From Ephydatia muelleri (taxonomy: Eukaryota; Porifera; Demospongiae; Spongillida; Spongillidae): a stretch of 64,000 nt of DNA. The notes under the pieces are model-generated. The model saw only the letters and a list, made by a program, of their open reading frames with translations, did no database searches and was not told the DNA's origin. Below are positions 22,045 to 33,017 of the stretch, piece after piece. Every line of letters begins with the position of its first letter. Position 1 is the first letter of the stretch. Location of the stretch: positions 15,540,634-15,604,633 of the forward strand of contig JABACO010000003.1 of the NCBI GenBank assembly GCA_013339895.1, read 5' to 3'. A program made the position numbers and the translations under genes.

Positions 22045-22330
22045 ACAAGTAAATAAAAACATTCTCTAACGAGAAAGTTGTTGGTATATAGGATTGACCA
22101 ATGGTGGTGTATAAAGCACGGAAACAAGAGTGACCGAAATTTGACTGGAAAATTGAAATAGGCCTATATTTAGCCCATTATTCAGGCATGTACTGTTATA
22201 ACGTTAGTGTGCTATATTTCAATTTTCCAGTCAAATTTCTGTCACTCTTGTTTCCGTGCTTTTTACACCACCATTGGTCAATCCTATATACCAACAACTT
22301 TCTCGTTAGATAAAGTTTTTATTTACTTGT
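22045..22330. mobile_element. Palindromic MITE, about 285 bp
   Basis: Left arm ACAAGTAAATAAAAAC...TTGACTGGAAAATTGAAAT is almost exactly repeated in inverted orientation on the right, arms about 125 bp with a loop of roughly 40 bp. No coding sequence. A degenerate half copy lies at about 35,157-35,305. Confidence 0.85.
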
Positions 22331-22509
22331 TTCAATAGTTTTTTCCTCTGGCGTCTTTATAAGTGGTCACAAATTGATTTTAACTTTCAAAGGGAGGGAG
22401 GGAGGTTTAAAATTTTAATAATAGAAATTATATGTATAGGAGTTCTAAATGTTATGTACTGTTCGGCCTTGTCCTCTATGTCTCCCCCAGCCTCTTCTAT
22501 GGCCGCAGC

Positions 22510-22770
22510 GGCCTGGTTCTGGCCATGGGAGCCATGTGGGTGGTGGTGGCAGCGGCCAGGGGGGCAGCAGGCGAAGCGGTGGTGGGGGCACTGGTGTCAA
22601 TACTGGTGCCGGTGGTGGGGCTGGTGGTGGTAGCGGCGGTGCTCCTGCTTCTGCTGCTGGAGGTAGGGGCAGCTCTGCTGCTGCTTCTGCTGGTGGCGGC
22701 GAGGGCAGTGCTGCTGCTGCTGCTGCTGCTGGTGGTGGTGGGGGCAGCTCTGCTGCTACTTCTGATTGTA
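22510..22770. repeat. GCN/GGN trinucleotide-rich stretch
   Basis: Long runs of CTG/GCT/GGT triplets. On the minus strand they read as alternating Ala and Pro runs, like the segment at 23,090-23,170 that is joined to the duplicated end of the KKKASVRDSY-type gene. No independent gene is supported. Confidence 0.8.
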
Positions 22771-22801
22771 GTCAAAAGTTTGTCATTGTGTCAAAAGTAG
22801 C

Positions 22802-23890
22802 CTTTTTATACATCAGATAAATAAGGCTTTTTGTGCATCAGATTAAGGATGACACCTCAATATTCAATAGACAGGTCACAAAGGACTGTACACAACAGTT
22901 GGGTCACCATGCATGCTTTACATGTGAAGTGAATGGCAGATCCCTTACATGCGTGCTGTACACATGTTGCATGCACATCTTCCTATAGCTTTTTAATGCT
23001 AGTGCAATGCCATCACATACCTTTGGGTGGTAGTGGTAGTTCGGTGACCCCTGCGATACCGCTTCCTCTCGGATAGCTCTGCTGCTGCTGCTGCTGGCGG
23101 TGGGGGCAGCTCTGCTGCTGCTGCTGGTGGGGGTGGGTGCAGCGCTGCTGCTACTGCTGGCGGCGGACGGTAGGGGGGCAGCACTGCATTTAGCGGCCGT
23201 GGGGGCAGAGAGCCAGCAGTATGATACCCATGCCTAACTAAAATATCATTTTCTTCTAATTTCAATGCATTAACTTCCTGGATAGTTTTTAGCAATGACC
23301 CTACTTTTGCTCTTCGTACACTCAGTGCTTTAGAAACCAATGCATCTGCACCAATCTTACTTACTGCTGCACAGGCAGATCTTGTAACAACCTTTTGAGC
23401 TAGCAATGGATGAGACTTACAAAAGGCATCATTTACTTCACTTAGAAGCTCACTATCCCTAAAAATAGCTTTTTCAAGACCACAATTATACTCCATTAGT
23501 ACATGAGATTTGGGTTCATACAAGGAGTAGCTAGCTATATGGGAAAGGATTTGGTTGCAGTAGTAGCAAATGCAATTAAATTCATACACAGTTGCAAGGC
23601 GGGCTGCCATTGTACATCAGATAAGGAAGCCTTTTTGTACATCAGATTAAGGATGACACCCCAATATTCGGTCACAAAGGACAGTACACAACAGTTGGGT
23701 CACCATGCAAGCATTACATGTGAAGTGAATGGTTTGTGCAGATCCCTTACATGCGTGCTGTACACATGTTGCATGCACATCTTCCTATAGCTTTTTAATG
23801 CTAGTGCAATACAACATGCCATGACATACCTTTGTGTGGTAGTGGTAGTTCGGTGACCCATGCGATACCGCTTCCTCTCGGCAGCACGTT
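22802..23890. repeat. Tandem duplication of a ~280-bp segment
   Basis: 22,802-23,075 and 23,608-23,882 are near-identical direct repeats (GATTAAGGATGACACC, ACACAACAGTTGGGTCACCA, GATCCCTTACATGCGTGCTG). The unit contains the end of an exon on the minus strand (codons for AERKRYR..GHRTTTTTQ) and its GTATGT donor. Confidence 0.9.
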
Positions 23891-24315
23891 TAGCCAATCG
23901 GACAGCGGGGTCATTCCAATACCGATTCCTTTCAGATGCCTTAATGGCAGCTGAATTGTCCTCGTATTTCTGCCTTTTAGCAGCGCGGTTCTCCTCGACG
24001 TCCTCTTGATATCGCTGCCTTTTAGCAGCACGGTTCTCCTCGACGTCCTCTTGATATCGCTGCCTTTTAGCAGCACGGTTCTCCTAGAGGTCCTCTTGAT
24101 ATCGCTGCCTTTTAGCAGATTGCTTAGATTCAATATCTGCGTTGTAGCTGTCGCGTACAGAGGCCTTCTTCTTTTCGGGATCGGCCTTGTAGCTGTCGCG
24201 TACAGAGGCCTTCTTCTTTTCGGGATCGACCTTGTAGCGCGCTCGGGCTTTAGCCTTGTTTTCTTGTGATAAAATATCGTCTTGCTTTTGAAGGTATTCC
24301 GCTCGTTGCTTAGAT
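22999..24315 (-). pseudogene. KKKASVRDSY-repeat protein (Helitron/PIF1-associated type), broken and partly duplicated
   Basis: The minus strand at about 24,310-23,835 encodes two DPEKKKASVRDSYKA-type repeats followed by four units of ENRAAKRQRYQEDVE, then YWNDPAVRLAKRAAERKRYR, ending at a GTATGT donor. One unit carries an in-frame TAG near 24,083. No ATG opens the frame, because a TAA precedes it inside a palindrome. A second block (23,590-23,190) encodes FRDSELLSEVNDAFCKSHPL, QKVVTRSACAAVSKI and HGYHTAGSLP, the expected downstream part. An Ala/Pro-rich stretch then joins it to a duplicated copy of the first exon end. I recall such basic repeats, followed by this segment, in many sponge proteins upstream of Helitron-like domains; function unknown. 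Confidence 0.6.
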
Positions 24316-24413
24316 GATTACGCGAAGGCATTTATAACTTCACTAGCCAAAGTTAAATGCCTTCGCGTAATCATCTAAGCAACGAGCGGAATACCTTCAA
24401 AAGAAGACGATAT
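24274..24413. repeat. Near-perfect palindrome, about 60-bp arms, 16-bp loop
   Basis: Left arm 24,274-24,334 and right arm about 24,351-24,413 are reverse complements with one indel, sharing TTGAAGGTATTCCGCTCGTT. It includes the 5' coding end of the KKKASVRDSY pseudogene, so the right arm looks like a copied inverted piece of the gene. Confidence 0.9.
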
Positions 24414-24419
24414 AATATT

Positions 24420-25620
24420 TCTTTTCTCTTCTTCTCACTACTAATGTGTTATGGTGAAGGCTATTACTTTATATACACGACGTCGTCATGGACACTTTTG
24501 ACCCATATTTTATAGTGGTGGGTTGTTTATAGTGTTCGTTTAGCCTGCTTGCAGCTCGATGAATGAGGCGCGTAGGCTAGGCACATGCACTGATACGCTT
24601 ACACGCAGGAAAAAGGTGATTCGTTATAGCACTTTCCAGTACAGCTACCATAGATAGTATCTTATGGACTATGCAGCTACGACCTACGAAGGTATGATAA
24701 CATCAAGTCAGCATGTTCCATATTTTCAATCTTTGTCTGCATGCGTGTAGCTAGAGCGTAGACATATGACTTTGAAACTATAATTACTATTGTCCTGTTC
24801 ATAATGTCTGCCTGCGTCCGTTCAAATGCATTTGTTACCACTGTCTAGTTACACAGCTACACCCTCTTATTGGGATGAAGGGTCTACTAAATGTATGCAG
24901 CTTTGAACCCACATGAATTTGGAACTCTTTAGTTGCTGGTATCACAGTATTGAATACATTGACTAGTATGCATAAAGCATTGTCAAATGTAATTCATTGA
25001 GTAAACATAAGTACATGTATGATTATGTCAACACTAAACAAACTCAGGACATAAAGTACTCCATTTGTCAGCAGCAGAGGGTCTTTTGGTGGGGTCAAAT
25101 TGAGTGTAATCTTCTTGTACCATCAGGGATATCTGTTGTGTTCCATCCACCACATCACCCCACACCCTTTTATTCTGGAACACTCTTATCATCACACAGC
25201 CAAAAGAATATATGTTGACAGGTGTGGACCTTCTAAATTCAAAAACATTTCAGGTGCCTTATAGGCTTACGTGCCAGCTCCTTAATGTGTATCCCTCTGG
25301 GTAACCTGCAATAGCCAAAAATTACTACTTTCATAAAGTACAAACAAAGAATGAGTACCATAAAATTACTTGGTTACATGTAACCTCCATGCACAAACCC
25401 AGCACACAGACTTAGATGTCCTTAATTTGTGCTGACATACAATACTTAGAATGTGACACCAGCATGGGGATGCAAACTAACCTTTACTGCACAAGTGAAA
25501 GCTGTTACATTGCTTTTGCCCTGTGATGCTATTTTTCAAGACTATATAGCACAAACATCGCACAAAATAACTCAACATACTCATCCCCCCTCACCCCAAA
25601 GGCAAGGTACAAGCAAAACT
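24420..25620. other. Non-coding stretch, nothing recognised
   Basis: Ordinary AT-rich sequence with scattered TATA-like words and no homologous or repeat structure that I can see. Confidence 0.4.
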
Positions 25621-25629
25621 GAAATCACA

Positions 25630-25988
25630 CGCACACACAAGCTTCATAACACACACCGTAGACACAAAATGTGTCATTCACACAAAATGTGTCATTCACA
25701 CACACACACACACACACACACGTACACACAAAATGTGTCATTCACACAAATGTGTCATTCACCCACACACACACTCGTACACACACAAACTGTCAACAAA
25801 CTGTCTCATTCACACACACACACGTACACACAAAATGTGTCATTCACACAAAATGTGTCATTCACACACACACACACACACTCGTACACACACAAACTGT
25901 CAACAAACTGTCTCATTCACACACACAAAATGTCTGTCATTCACACACACGTACACTCACAAACTGTCAACTCATTCACACACACACA

Positions 25989-26025
<37 letters not shown>
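25630..26025. repeat. CA microsatellite interspersed with a TGTGTCATTCACACAAAA minisatellite
   Basis: Blocks of (CA)n alternate with AAAATGTGTCATTCACACA and CACAAACTGTCAACAAACTG units, forming a higher-order repeat of roughly 110 bp seen two to three times. Predicted Thr/His-rich proteins are artefacts. Confidence 0.9.
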
Positions 26026-26027
<2 letters not shown>

Positions 26028-26038
26028 GATGATGATCC

Positions 26039-26644
26039 TTACCTGACAGTGCAGTACATGTACGTGCAAATAGGGAGGATAACTGGCAAAGCCTTGTTCT
26101 GCCTCATAATGCTCTGCATTCCGTGGACAATTTCTAAACAACAACACAAACTGTAAAATAGATCATTGTGAACATGAACAAATTGATCAATGACGAGGCT
26201 TTTTCTACTGCTATAACCAATGATGTATCGGAAAATGCAAGTAAACAATTGCTCTGAGCTCGTACGCATCTTTGTTCTTCGCTCGTGCTCATTTCTGAGA
26301 GGGATGAGTAGTGAGATGAACAGTGCAGCATTCTCTGTAGGCCTCCATTGCCAGAGCTGGACACTGCCTTTGGTATGCTCAACACACATGCCCGTTTGGT
26401 CGTTTTTGGATGCTTGTTGAAGAAGTGCATGCCCTCTCCAGATTAGCTGACGCCTGACCTGGTAGAGTGGAACCAACATCAGTCCTTGAGTAAATTTGCT
26501 GAGCCTGAGGTGGATGGGTTCCTGGACATGTTGAACACTCCGAATGGTCAATCTCAGCTTTGGGTTCCTGGAGCCTGCTGCTCTTCCCCAGCACAAAAAA
26601 TAGATACAGGGGTGTCCTCGAGTAACATGTCGTCTCATCTCCAT
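26039..26644 (-). CDS. Unrecognised open reading frame, doubtful
   Basis: A 201-codon open frame on the minus strand, the longest between 25 and 28 kb not due to simple repeats. It has several basic and Cys-containing stretches (LCWGRAAGSRNPKL, CCCLEIVHGMQS) but no motif I recognise and no clear splice or start context. It may be chance. Confidence 0.2.
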   Translation of the reverse strand: MEMRRHVTRGHPCIYFLCWGRAAGSRNPKLRLTIRSVQHVQEPIHLRLSKFTQGLMLVPLYQVRRQLIWRGHALLQQASKNDQTGMCVEHTKGSVQLWQWRPTENAALFISLLIPLRNEHERRTKMRTSSEQLFTCIFRYIIGYSSRKSLVIDQFVHVHNDLFYSLCCCLEIVHGMQSIMRQNKALPVILPICTYMYCTVR

Positions 26645-27420
26645 AGAAACAGTTCCAAACAGACTTTTAAAACAGTTCTTGATATTGAACCCTAGAACAA
26701 CAAAGTACCAGGACTTTATGCATCAGAAGTCTTAAATGCCTCTGCCACTAGGCCAAAGGCTTGGCATCAGGCCTACAGCACACCCCACCCCCTCCCATCA
26801 TGTACTTGATTGTAAACTTTATGGCATCAGGACTAATGCTTGAGACTCAAAAGGCCCATGCCATCACCACCAAAACCTGTCTCTGCACACAGTGTGTGGC
26901 TTTTATATAGGTGCTACATGTATAGTGTGTGTTTTAAAAACATAGGTTCTCTTAGAATTTGCTACATACATAGCCTAACATCAGATTAGGACAGTTTACA
27001 TAGCACACAATGATCATCCTACATGTATTGTAAGTCGACAATGAATATTTTAGTTATTTTCAGAGCAATGACACAATGCCTATACCTGCTGTGCAGCGGG
27101 TTTTAATACCTTCAGAATAGTTATCCTCATCTTCACCTCATCCTTGCCTAGTGTTAATCACCACCAGTACCACCCTGGTGGGCCTACATGTACCTACATA
27201 GGCTATCCTCTGACCTACATAGGCCTATACTAGTATACCCTGGACCTATGTAGGTCTACCTATGTCCTGCAAGAGTGTTTTTTTTTTTTTTGAATTAGAA
27301 TAACACTGGCCAAGCTGACATTCATCAAGAATGTATGTAAACTGTGTAAACAAAGGTTATGGCTTCATATATGACCAGTACATGTAGCCTTCCAAGAATG
27401 AATTAAGTTTTTTAAAGCAC
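26645..27420. other. Non-coding stretch with short TAGGCCTAC repeats
   Basis: Around 27,175-27,265 variants of CTACATAGGCCTATA / CCTATGTAGGTCTAC recur as a short imperfect array. A poly-T run lies at 27,280-27,291. No gene seen. Confidence 0.5.
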
Positions 27421-27424
27421 TACT

Positions 27425-27515
27425 CTTGCTCACACACCCACACCCATACACACACACCCATACACACACACACATACACACAACACACACATACACACAC
27501 ACAACACACATACAA
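27425..27515. repeat. CA-rich microsatellite
   Basis: Imperfect (CA)n with ACACCCAT and ACATACAC variants. Confidence 0.9.
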
Positions 27516-27519
27516 AGCC

Positions 27520-28610
27520 TTATTGTTTTACTCTGTTCATGAACAACTTAGTTTTTCACTTGTACTGTTGCACTTGTAGCATTCAGGCTCATGATCACGC
27601 AGCCATACACCTTGTGTGTTCTGCCAGCAGCAAAGGGCTTCTGAATTGTTGTCCATTTTATTGTAATAGAGGTTTCTTGCTCAGAACCCCTCCCCCCCTA
27701 CCCTCCCCGCCTCGTATTTTGATTAATGTACAAAGTTGGAAACCCCCTTTGAAATCCTGGATATGTGTCTACATACACACATACAATGCAAATCACATAA
27801 ACATGCACACACAAAGATACACATACATAGACACACAAATATGCATATGAGCATGTACAAATACTGCGCAGTCGTAGATAAAGTTTCACACTGTACATGC
27901 AGGCAAGGGCATGCTCTGTACTTGACATGGAGCCCCAACTGTCACAAAAGCAGATGGTATCTTAGTAACAGGTTTTTTGAAATGATGATGGGCAACACGC
28001 ATCACTGTCAGCCATCAACTGCTCTCTGAATAGCTTCCTCCTTTTGTCATACATTTTTGGCCAAACTAAATTTAAACACTGCTGATAGTTTATGGTTCGT
28101 TCATCCCATGACACACATGTTATTTAATTTGGGGGTATGAAAGCTAACAAGGATGTCTCAAAAGAGCCTGATGTATTCGGACACAAGGAATGGATACTCA
28201 CTAGCAGAGTGTGTGGCAACAAGCTAACTGCTAATAATGGTCAAATGCAGGTACTAAGATCAAATGTTCTATGTGCAGACCAACCATTTGAAATGAGCAC
28301 TCTAATACCTGTTGGTGGCTCATACTGATGAGGAAGAGGATATGTGTCAACTGGTTAGGCAATGCGTGTCACAGCTCAAACTGTTACCAGTACATGTCAC
28401 TGGAAGCAAAGCTAAACATATGATAAGGGGGAGGGAGGGAAACATCCATCTGGTAAAGGCAATATGCTCATTACAATTAATATAGCAAATTTAATATATA
28501 TATATATTTTAGCAATAAAATAATTTTAATAAAATAATATTTATACACCTATACATACATACATACATACATACATACCCTGACACACTGAGACACACTA
28601 GCTATTAAAG
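27520..28610. other. Non-coding, simple-sequence rich
   Basis: Contains CATACA repeats near 27,770-27,845, a TATA run at 28,490-28,507 and an ATAC tetranucleotide run at 28,550-28,577. No supported gene. Confidence 0.5.
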
Positions 28611-28960
28611 TTACGATGATGAAATATCCCCCTCCTGAAGGGAACATCCACATCGTAAGAGGAGAGCTCGGGCATTGGCTCGCACAAGAGTCAGATTAAG
28701 GCGGCCGTACAGGCTGCAGACAACCTTGGACTTGGGGGAGTTGGTCCTTGTGGCAAGGTATGATGCGACCCGTGAAAAAGCTTGCACCGCTTCGCTGCCC
28801 CAAGCTCCATATGACTCGGCCACAAGGGGAATACACGTCCACCCCAACTTGGAACACTTGGCATCATTGGCAGAGTGCTTCCTTAGCTCAGCGGCAACCG
28901 CTGCTGACCCTGCTGTGCGACCCGCTTCAGAGATAAAATGGTAACACAAAGTTATAGCCA
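28611..28960 (-). pseudogene. C-terminal tail of a reverse-transcriptase-type retroelement, copy 1
   Basis: Encodes SEAGRTAGSAAVAAELRKHS, NDAKCSKLGWTCIPLVAESY, GAWGSEAVQAFSRVA and YGRLNLTLVRANARALLLRC before a stop. The run 'RKH.AND.KC..LGW.C+PL..E.YG.WG.EA' is a recurrent tail of reverse-transcriptase proteins that I associate with non-LTR elements in sponges, cnidarians and molluscs. The upstream RT domain is absent, so this is a 5'-truncated copy, as expected of target-primed retroelements. Confidence 0.6.
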
Positions 28961-29354
28961 AAAAAAATGTATGTGCACATAACATAGATCGATAGATAGA
29001 GATCAATTTCTGGTTGGAAACATTCATGTCCATGTGTACAGACAATTGGAAAAGCTAAGAGCATTTGGGAAGTGCAAAAAATAAAATGGCCAGCACCTCC
29101 TCCCCGGCCACCTTAACACACACAAAAGATTACCTGTATACGTTTATGTACATGGGTATGGTGATCTAGTCTAATTTTGAGCATCATACACATATAAATC
29201 CACACAGATTCTTATTCCCTTAACACCCACATACATGTACATGTACCTCATACGCACACTAATCTTAGTAACACACAAAAAACACTCATACACACAATAT
29301 GCTTCTAGAGTACTAAATCATTAGCAAAGTAGCCTTCAAACCTTGGTGATTGAA

Positions 29355-29393
<39 letters not shown>

Positions 29394-29477
29394 ACACACA
29401 CACACACATACACACATACATGTACATGTACAGGATTAACACCTCCTTTCCATATGCACACAGATCTTGGTGATAGG

Positions 29478-29521
<44 letters not shown>

Positions 29522-29806
29522 ATGGCCAAGCACATACAAACACAAGGATAAGCCCCTCCTACATTTGCACATGGATAATCAACCACAATACCACATAGTT
29601 TTTATCACCAGGGATGTGTGTGTATGTGTGTGCTTGTGCTTGTGTGTGTGCTTGTGCTTGTGTGTGTGCTTGTTATATCACCAAGATCTTTATATCACCA
29701 AGATCTGTGTGCATATGGAAAGAAGGGGTAATATGCTAGATATACGTTTTAGTTGTCCAGAAGATATAGAAGTCTCATGTGTGTAAATGTATGTGTGTTT
29801 ATGATA

Positions 29807-29864
<58 letters not shown>

Positions 29865-29973
29865 ATTAACCCCTCTATTCCATATGCACACAGATCTTGG
29901 TGATAGGTCTACACACACACACACACACACCATGACCACACACACACCATGGCCACACACACAAGCACAAGCA

Positions 29974-30016
<43 letters not shown>

Positions 30017-30300
30017 GGATCAGCCCCTCCTACATTTGCACATGCCATAATAAACCACAATACCACTTAGTTTTTTTTATCACCAAGCATGTGGTTTTTG
30101 TGTGTGCTTGTGCTTGTATGTGTGCTTGTGCTTGTGTGTGTGCTTGTGCTTGTGTGTGTGTGCTTGTGTGTATGTGTGTTAATCACCAAGATCTGTGTGC
30201 TTATGGAAAGGAGGGGTAATTTGCTAAATATATGCCTTAGTTGTCTAGAAGTCTCATGTGTGTATGTGTATGTGATTTTTTGATAAGCACACAGGATTAA
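29355..30300. repeat. Tandem-duplicated (~440-bp) unit with CA and TG microsatellites
   Basis: Blocks such as CCATATGCACACAGATCTTG, GCCCCTCCTACATTTGCACA and (TGTGTGCTTGTGCT)n occur in the same order at 29,430-29,760 and 29,870-30,245. CA runs of variable length fill the gaps. All His/Thr or Cys/Val-rich frames are repeat translations. Confidence 0.9.
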
Positions 30301-30469
30301 CCCGAACATGCACACTATATGATCAAATCCTATCTGCTTTGGTAGTTCTTGCTGATGTTTCTGGGTTTTGGACAAGTATGCTTGCATATGGTGTTTGGTG
30401 CCATCAACTAATCGGTAAGGCTACACTGTGTCCAGATAACTATCAATGCTCATAAAGGTATTGTTATTA

Positions 30470-30923
30470 TTTTATAGTTGGAATACTTCTAAACAGCATA
30501 AGGCGAGAACTATCGAGGATTTTGAATCATGTGCTGGCAACTCGGGAATCATACAGTGTGAAGTACTGTCCTCTGCTACCTATTGACTTTGACCATGTTG
30601 TTCCAGATGAGCTGCATTGGTTCCTACGCGTTATGGATGTTCTGCTTGAAAATGTAGTATTGCAGGTTGCACAGTTGGATGTCAAAGTCAATAAAAAGCA
30701 GGCAGATTCACTCCAAGGGGCAATGCATCAGAAGTTATTGGAGAGCATCCAGGCATGTGGTGTACCATTTCAGATTTGGCGAAAGGACTCTGGTTCATCT
30801 GCACTGGATTGGGCATCACTAGGAAGAGCAGGGATGAGGAAAGTTCACTCCAAACTACCTGCCTATTTCAAAGACATCTTGCTTGAATGTGCTCATCAGT
30901 CAACATTTCATTGGTTTCAATAA
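30470..30923 (+). CDS. Unidentified, transposon-associated-type protein (single exon seen)
   Basis: An open frame extending upstream of the ATG at 30,522 (ILLNSIRRELSRILN) and ending at TAA 30,921-30,923. It has YCPLLPIDFDHVVPDELHWF, LRVMDVLLENVV, ACGVPFQIWRKDSG and SALDWASLGRAGM. The alternation of conserved-looking hydrophobic and acidic residues and the pattern 'P.D.LH..LR..DVL' recalls uncharacterised proteins repeated in sponge and cnidarian genomes, which suggests a mobile-element origin. An acceptor AG could lie near 30,477. Function unknown. Confidence 0.4.
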
Positions 30924-30929
30924 TTATTT

Positions 30930-31240
30930 TATGCTTGTAGCGGAGTGAGAAATCTTTAATCCAATATGGACACTGCTACAAAAAATTTGCAGAACAGTCA
31001 AATTTAATAATATACGTGTAAGGAAAAATTGGCACACCTTTTGCAATTTGATGTCATTTCTCCGTGAAGATTTATTTGAAGAACTCAATACAGATTTCAT
31101 CTTATGTTTTTTTAAAAAATTGATTTTAATGGGTCAGTCGTAAAATATGTACAATAATTATAATAAATTTAGATAATGACATACACAACATTATTACAGT
31201 TCTAAGCTACACAGTTACTAAACAAAAACCAATACATTAG
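30930..31240. other. AT-rich non-coding spacer
   Basis: No feature recognised. Confidence 0.4.
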
Positions 31241-31510
31241 GATGGAGAAGGTGAGGAGCAGTTGCCAATGAATGGGACAACAGAGCTCTGGCATTAGCTT
31301 TGACTAGGACCAGGCTTAACCTGCCTTAGAGAGCAGAAGTGGCCTGGGACTTGCAAAAAAATTGATATGATTGCAAGGCACACAGCAAGCCAAGAAAGGT
31401 TTGCTTGTGCTTCAGGCCCATAAACCTTGACTGCCTAAGGCACACATATCCACCCCAGCTCCAAGCACTTTGCATCATTGCTTGCAAATTTCCTGTTTCC
31501 AGACCACTGA
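31240..31510 (-). pseudogene. Reverse-transcriptase-type tail, copy 2, heavily decayed
   Basis: On the minus strand KFASNDAKCLELGWICVP is followed by an in-frame TAG and then AVKVYGPEAQANLSWLAVCL. In another frame VLVKANARALLSHSLA follows. These align in order with the tail at 28.6-28.9 kb, showing a stop and at least one frameshift. Confidence 0.55.
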
Positions 31511-31667
31511 ACTGTTGACCCATTTGATATAGCACATTAAAAATCAATTCATTAGTAATAGCATGCATTATCTACTTCGCTGTATGCATAAAATAATGAT
31601 GTTTCAATTAAAATAATAATAATACTGATAGCAATACTAAATAATAGTAATACACAAATACGATATC

Positions 31668-32955
31668 CTTGGTGCCCCTATTGGTGACTATATCCACTGT
31701 GCCAAATTCATTGCCTCTAAACGGGTTGAGGCCTTGAAGTTGCTGTCCAGGCTTCAGGATGTTGCCGTCATTGACCCCCAGGTGGTTTTCACCCTACTTC
31801 GTGTGTGTGGTAGTTTTTGTAGGCTGGCCCACATCGCTCGGTCCACTCCCCCCAGCTTATCCTCTGACCCTTTGCAGATATTTGACATGGCAGTGAAGGA
31901 ATGTTTTGCCACATGTTCTGCTTTGGATCTCACTGAGCATGCCTGGCAGCAGGCACAGCTGGGTTTGAGGTATGGAGGTTTGGGGTTGCGTTCTTTGGCT
32001 CTGCATGCCTGTGCTGCGTACATTGCTTCTATTAGCTCCTCGGGTTTTGCGGATGTAGATAACCAACATCTAAAGCATGCAGTGAGCACTTTCAATGGTC
32101 TGGTGTCTACTCAAGACACTATTCTCATTGGATCTACTGTAGACTCACCCATACCTCAAAAGGCACTGTCTTTCAAAATTGACACTGAGCAGTTTAGAGC
32201 TCTCTTAGATTCCTCATCTCCTGCATGCTAACAAGGCCCGTCTCCTCTCAGCATCAGCCTCCCACGCATCCTCTTGGCTTTCGGTGGTGCCTAGTGTAGA
32301 GCTTGGTTTACATCTTGACCCCCATGAGTTCTGTGTAAGCATTAGGTGGTGGCTGGGATTGGATATTTCCAGAGGGCTTTCCTGTTCTCTTTGTCCTAAC
32401 ACAGCATTAGATCTCCTGGGTCACATGCTGTTACATGTAAGATGGGTGGAGATGTGGTCACATGACATAATCGTCTTCGAGATGTCTTTGTTGATTTCTG
32501 TCACCAGGCCCATCTTGGAGTTCACGTTGAAGTTGGTAGCAACTTGACACCCGATGGTTCTCGATCCCGCCCAGCTGATGTTTGGGTTCGTGATTGGATT
32601 ACTGGCAGATTTGCTGCCTTTGATTTCACAGTGTCTTCCCCCCTCTCTGTTGCCTCACTTAATCAAGCATGCATCACATCAGGCTTTGCAGCTCTATCAG
32701 CCGAAACCCGCAAGCACAAGGCTAATGATCCCAAGTGCAGTGAGCTAGAGTGGGTGTGCGTTCCTCTGGCAGTCGAGACATACGGGAATTGGGTGAAGGA
32801 GGCAAGGGACACATTATCCCATCTAGCAACCCGGCTTGCCATTGGGTCTCCCAGATCAAAGAGTAGCTGTGTGTACGAAGTATACAGCAAGCTTAATCTA
32901 ACCTTGACCAGATCAATTGTGAGAGCAATAATGGTCCGGACTCTCGTATCTTAAT
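31668..32955 (+). pseudogene. Reverse-transcriptase-type retroelement 3' part, copy 3
   Basis: Longest copy: YDILGAPIGDYIHCAKFIAS (the segment after the RT palm), QAQLGLRYGGLGLRSLALHA, SWLSVVPSVELGLHLDPHEF, CPNTALDLLGH (a Cys/His cluster), GSNLTPDGSRSRPADVWV and the shared tail TRKHKANDPKCSELEWVCVP to a stop at 32,953. Lesions include a stop near 32,231, a frame change at the Cys/His block near 32,430 and a TGA in the 'GGDVVT' segment near 32,463. The RT catalytic region lies beyond the 5' end. Non-LTR affiliation is inferred from 5' truncation and the tail, not proven. Confidence 0.65.
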
Positions 32956-33017
32956 CTATTTTATCTGTAGGTATATAATTTTAGGTTTGCATTCTTGTAT
33001 CTCATGTATATGTAAAT

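Noticed and set aside
22432..22820. Plus-strand Gly/Ala/Leu-rich proteins around 22.5-22.8 kb
   Set aside because: Caused by GCN/GGN triplet runs; overlapping open frames in three frames indicate composition rather than coding.
24997..25218. Short open frame near 25.0 kb
   Set aside because: 73 codons without any recognisable motif, splice context or repeat relation; expected by chance.
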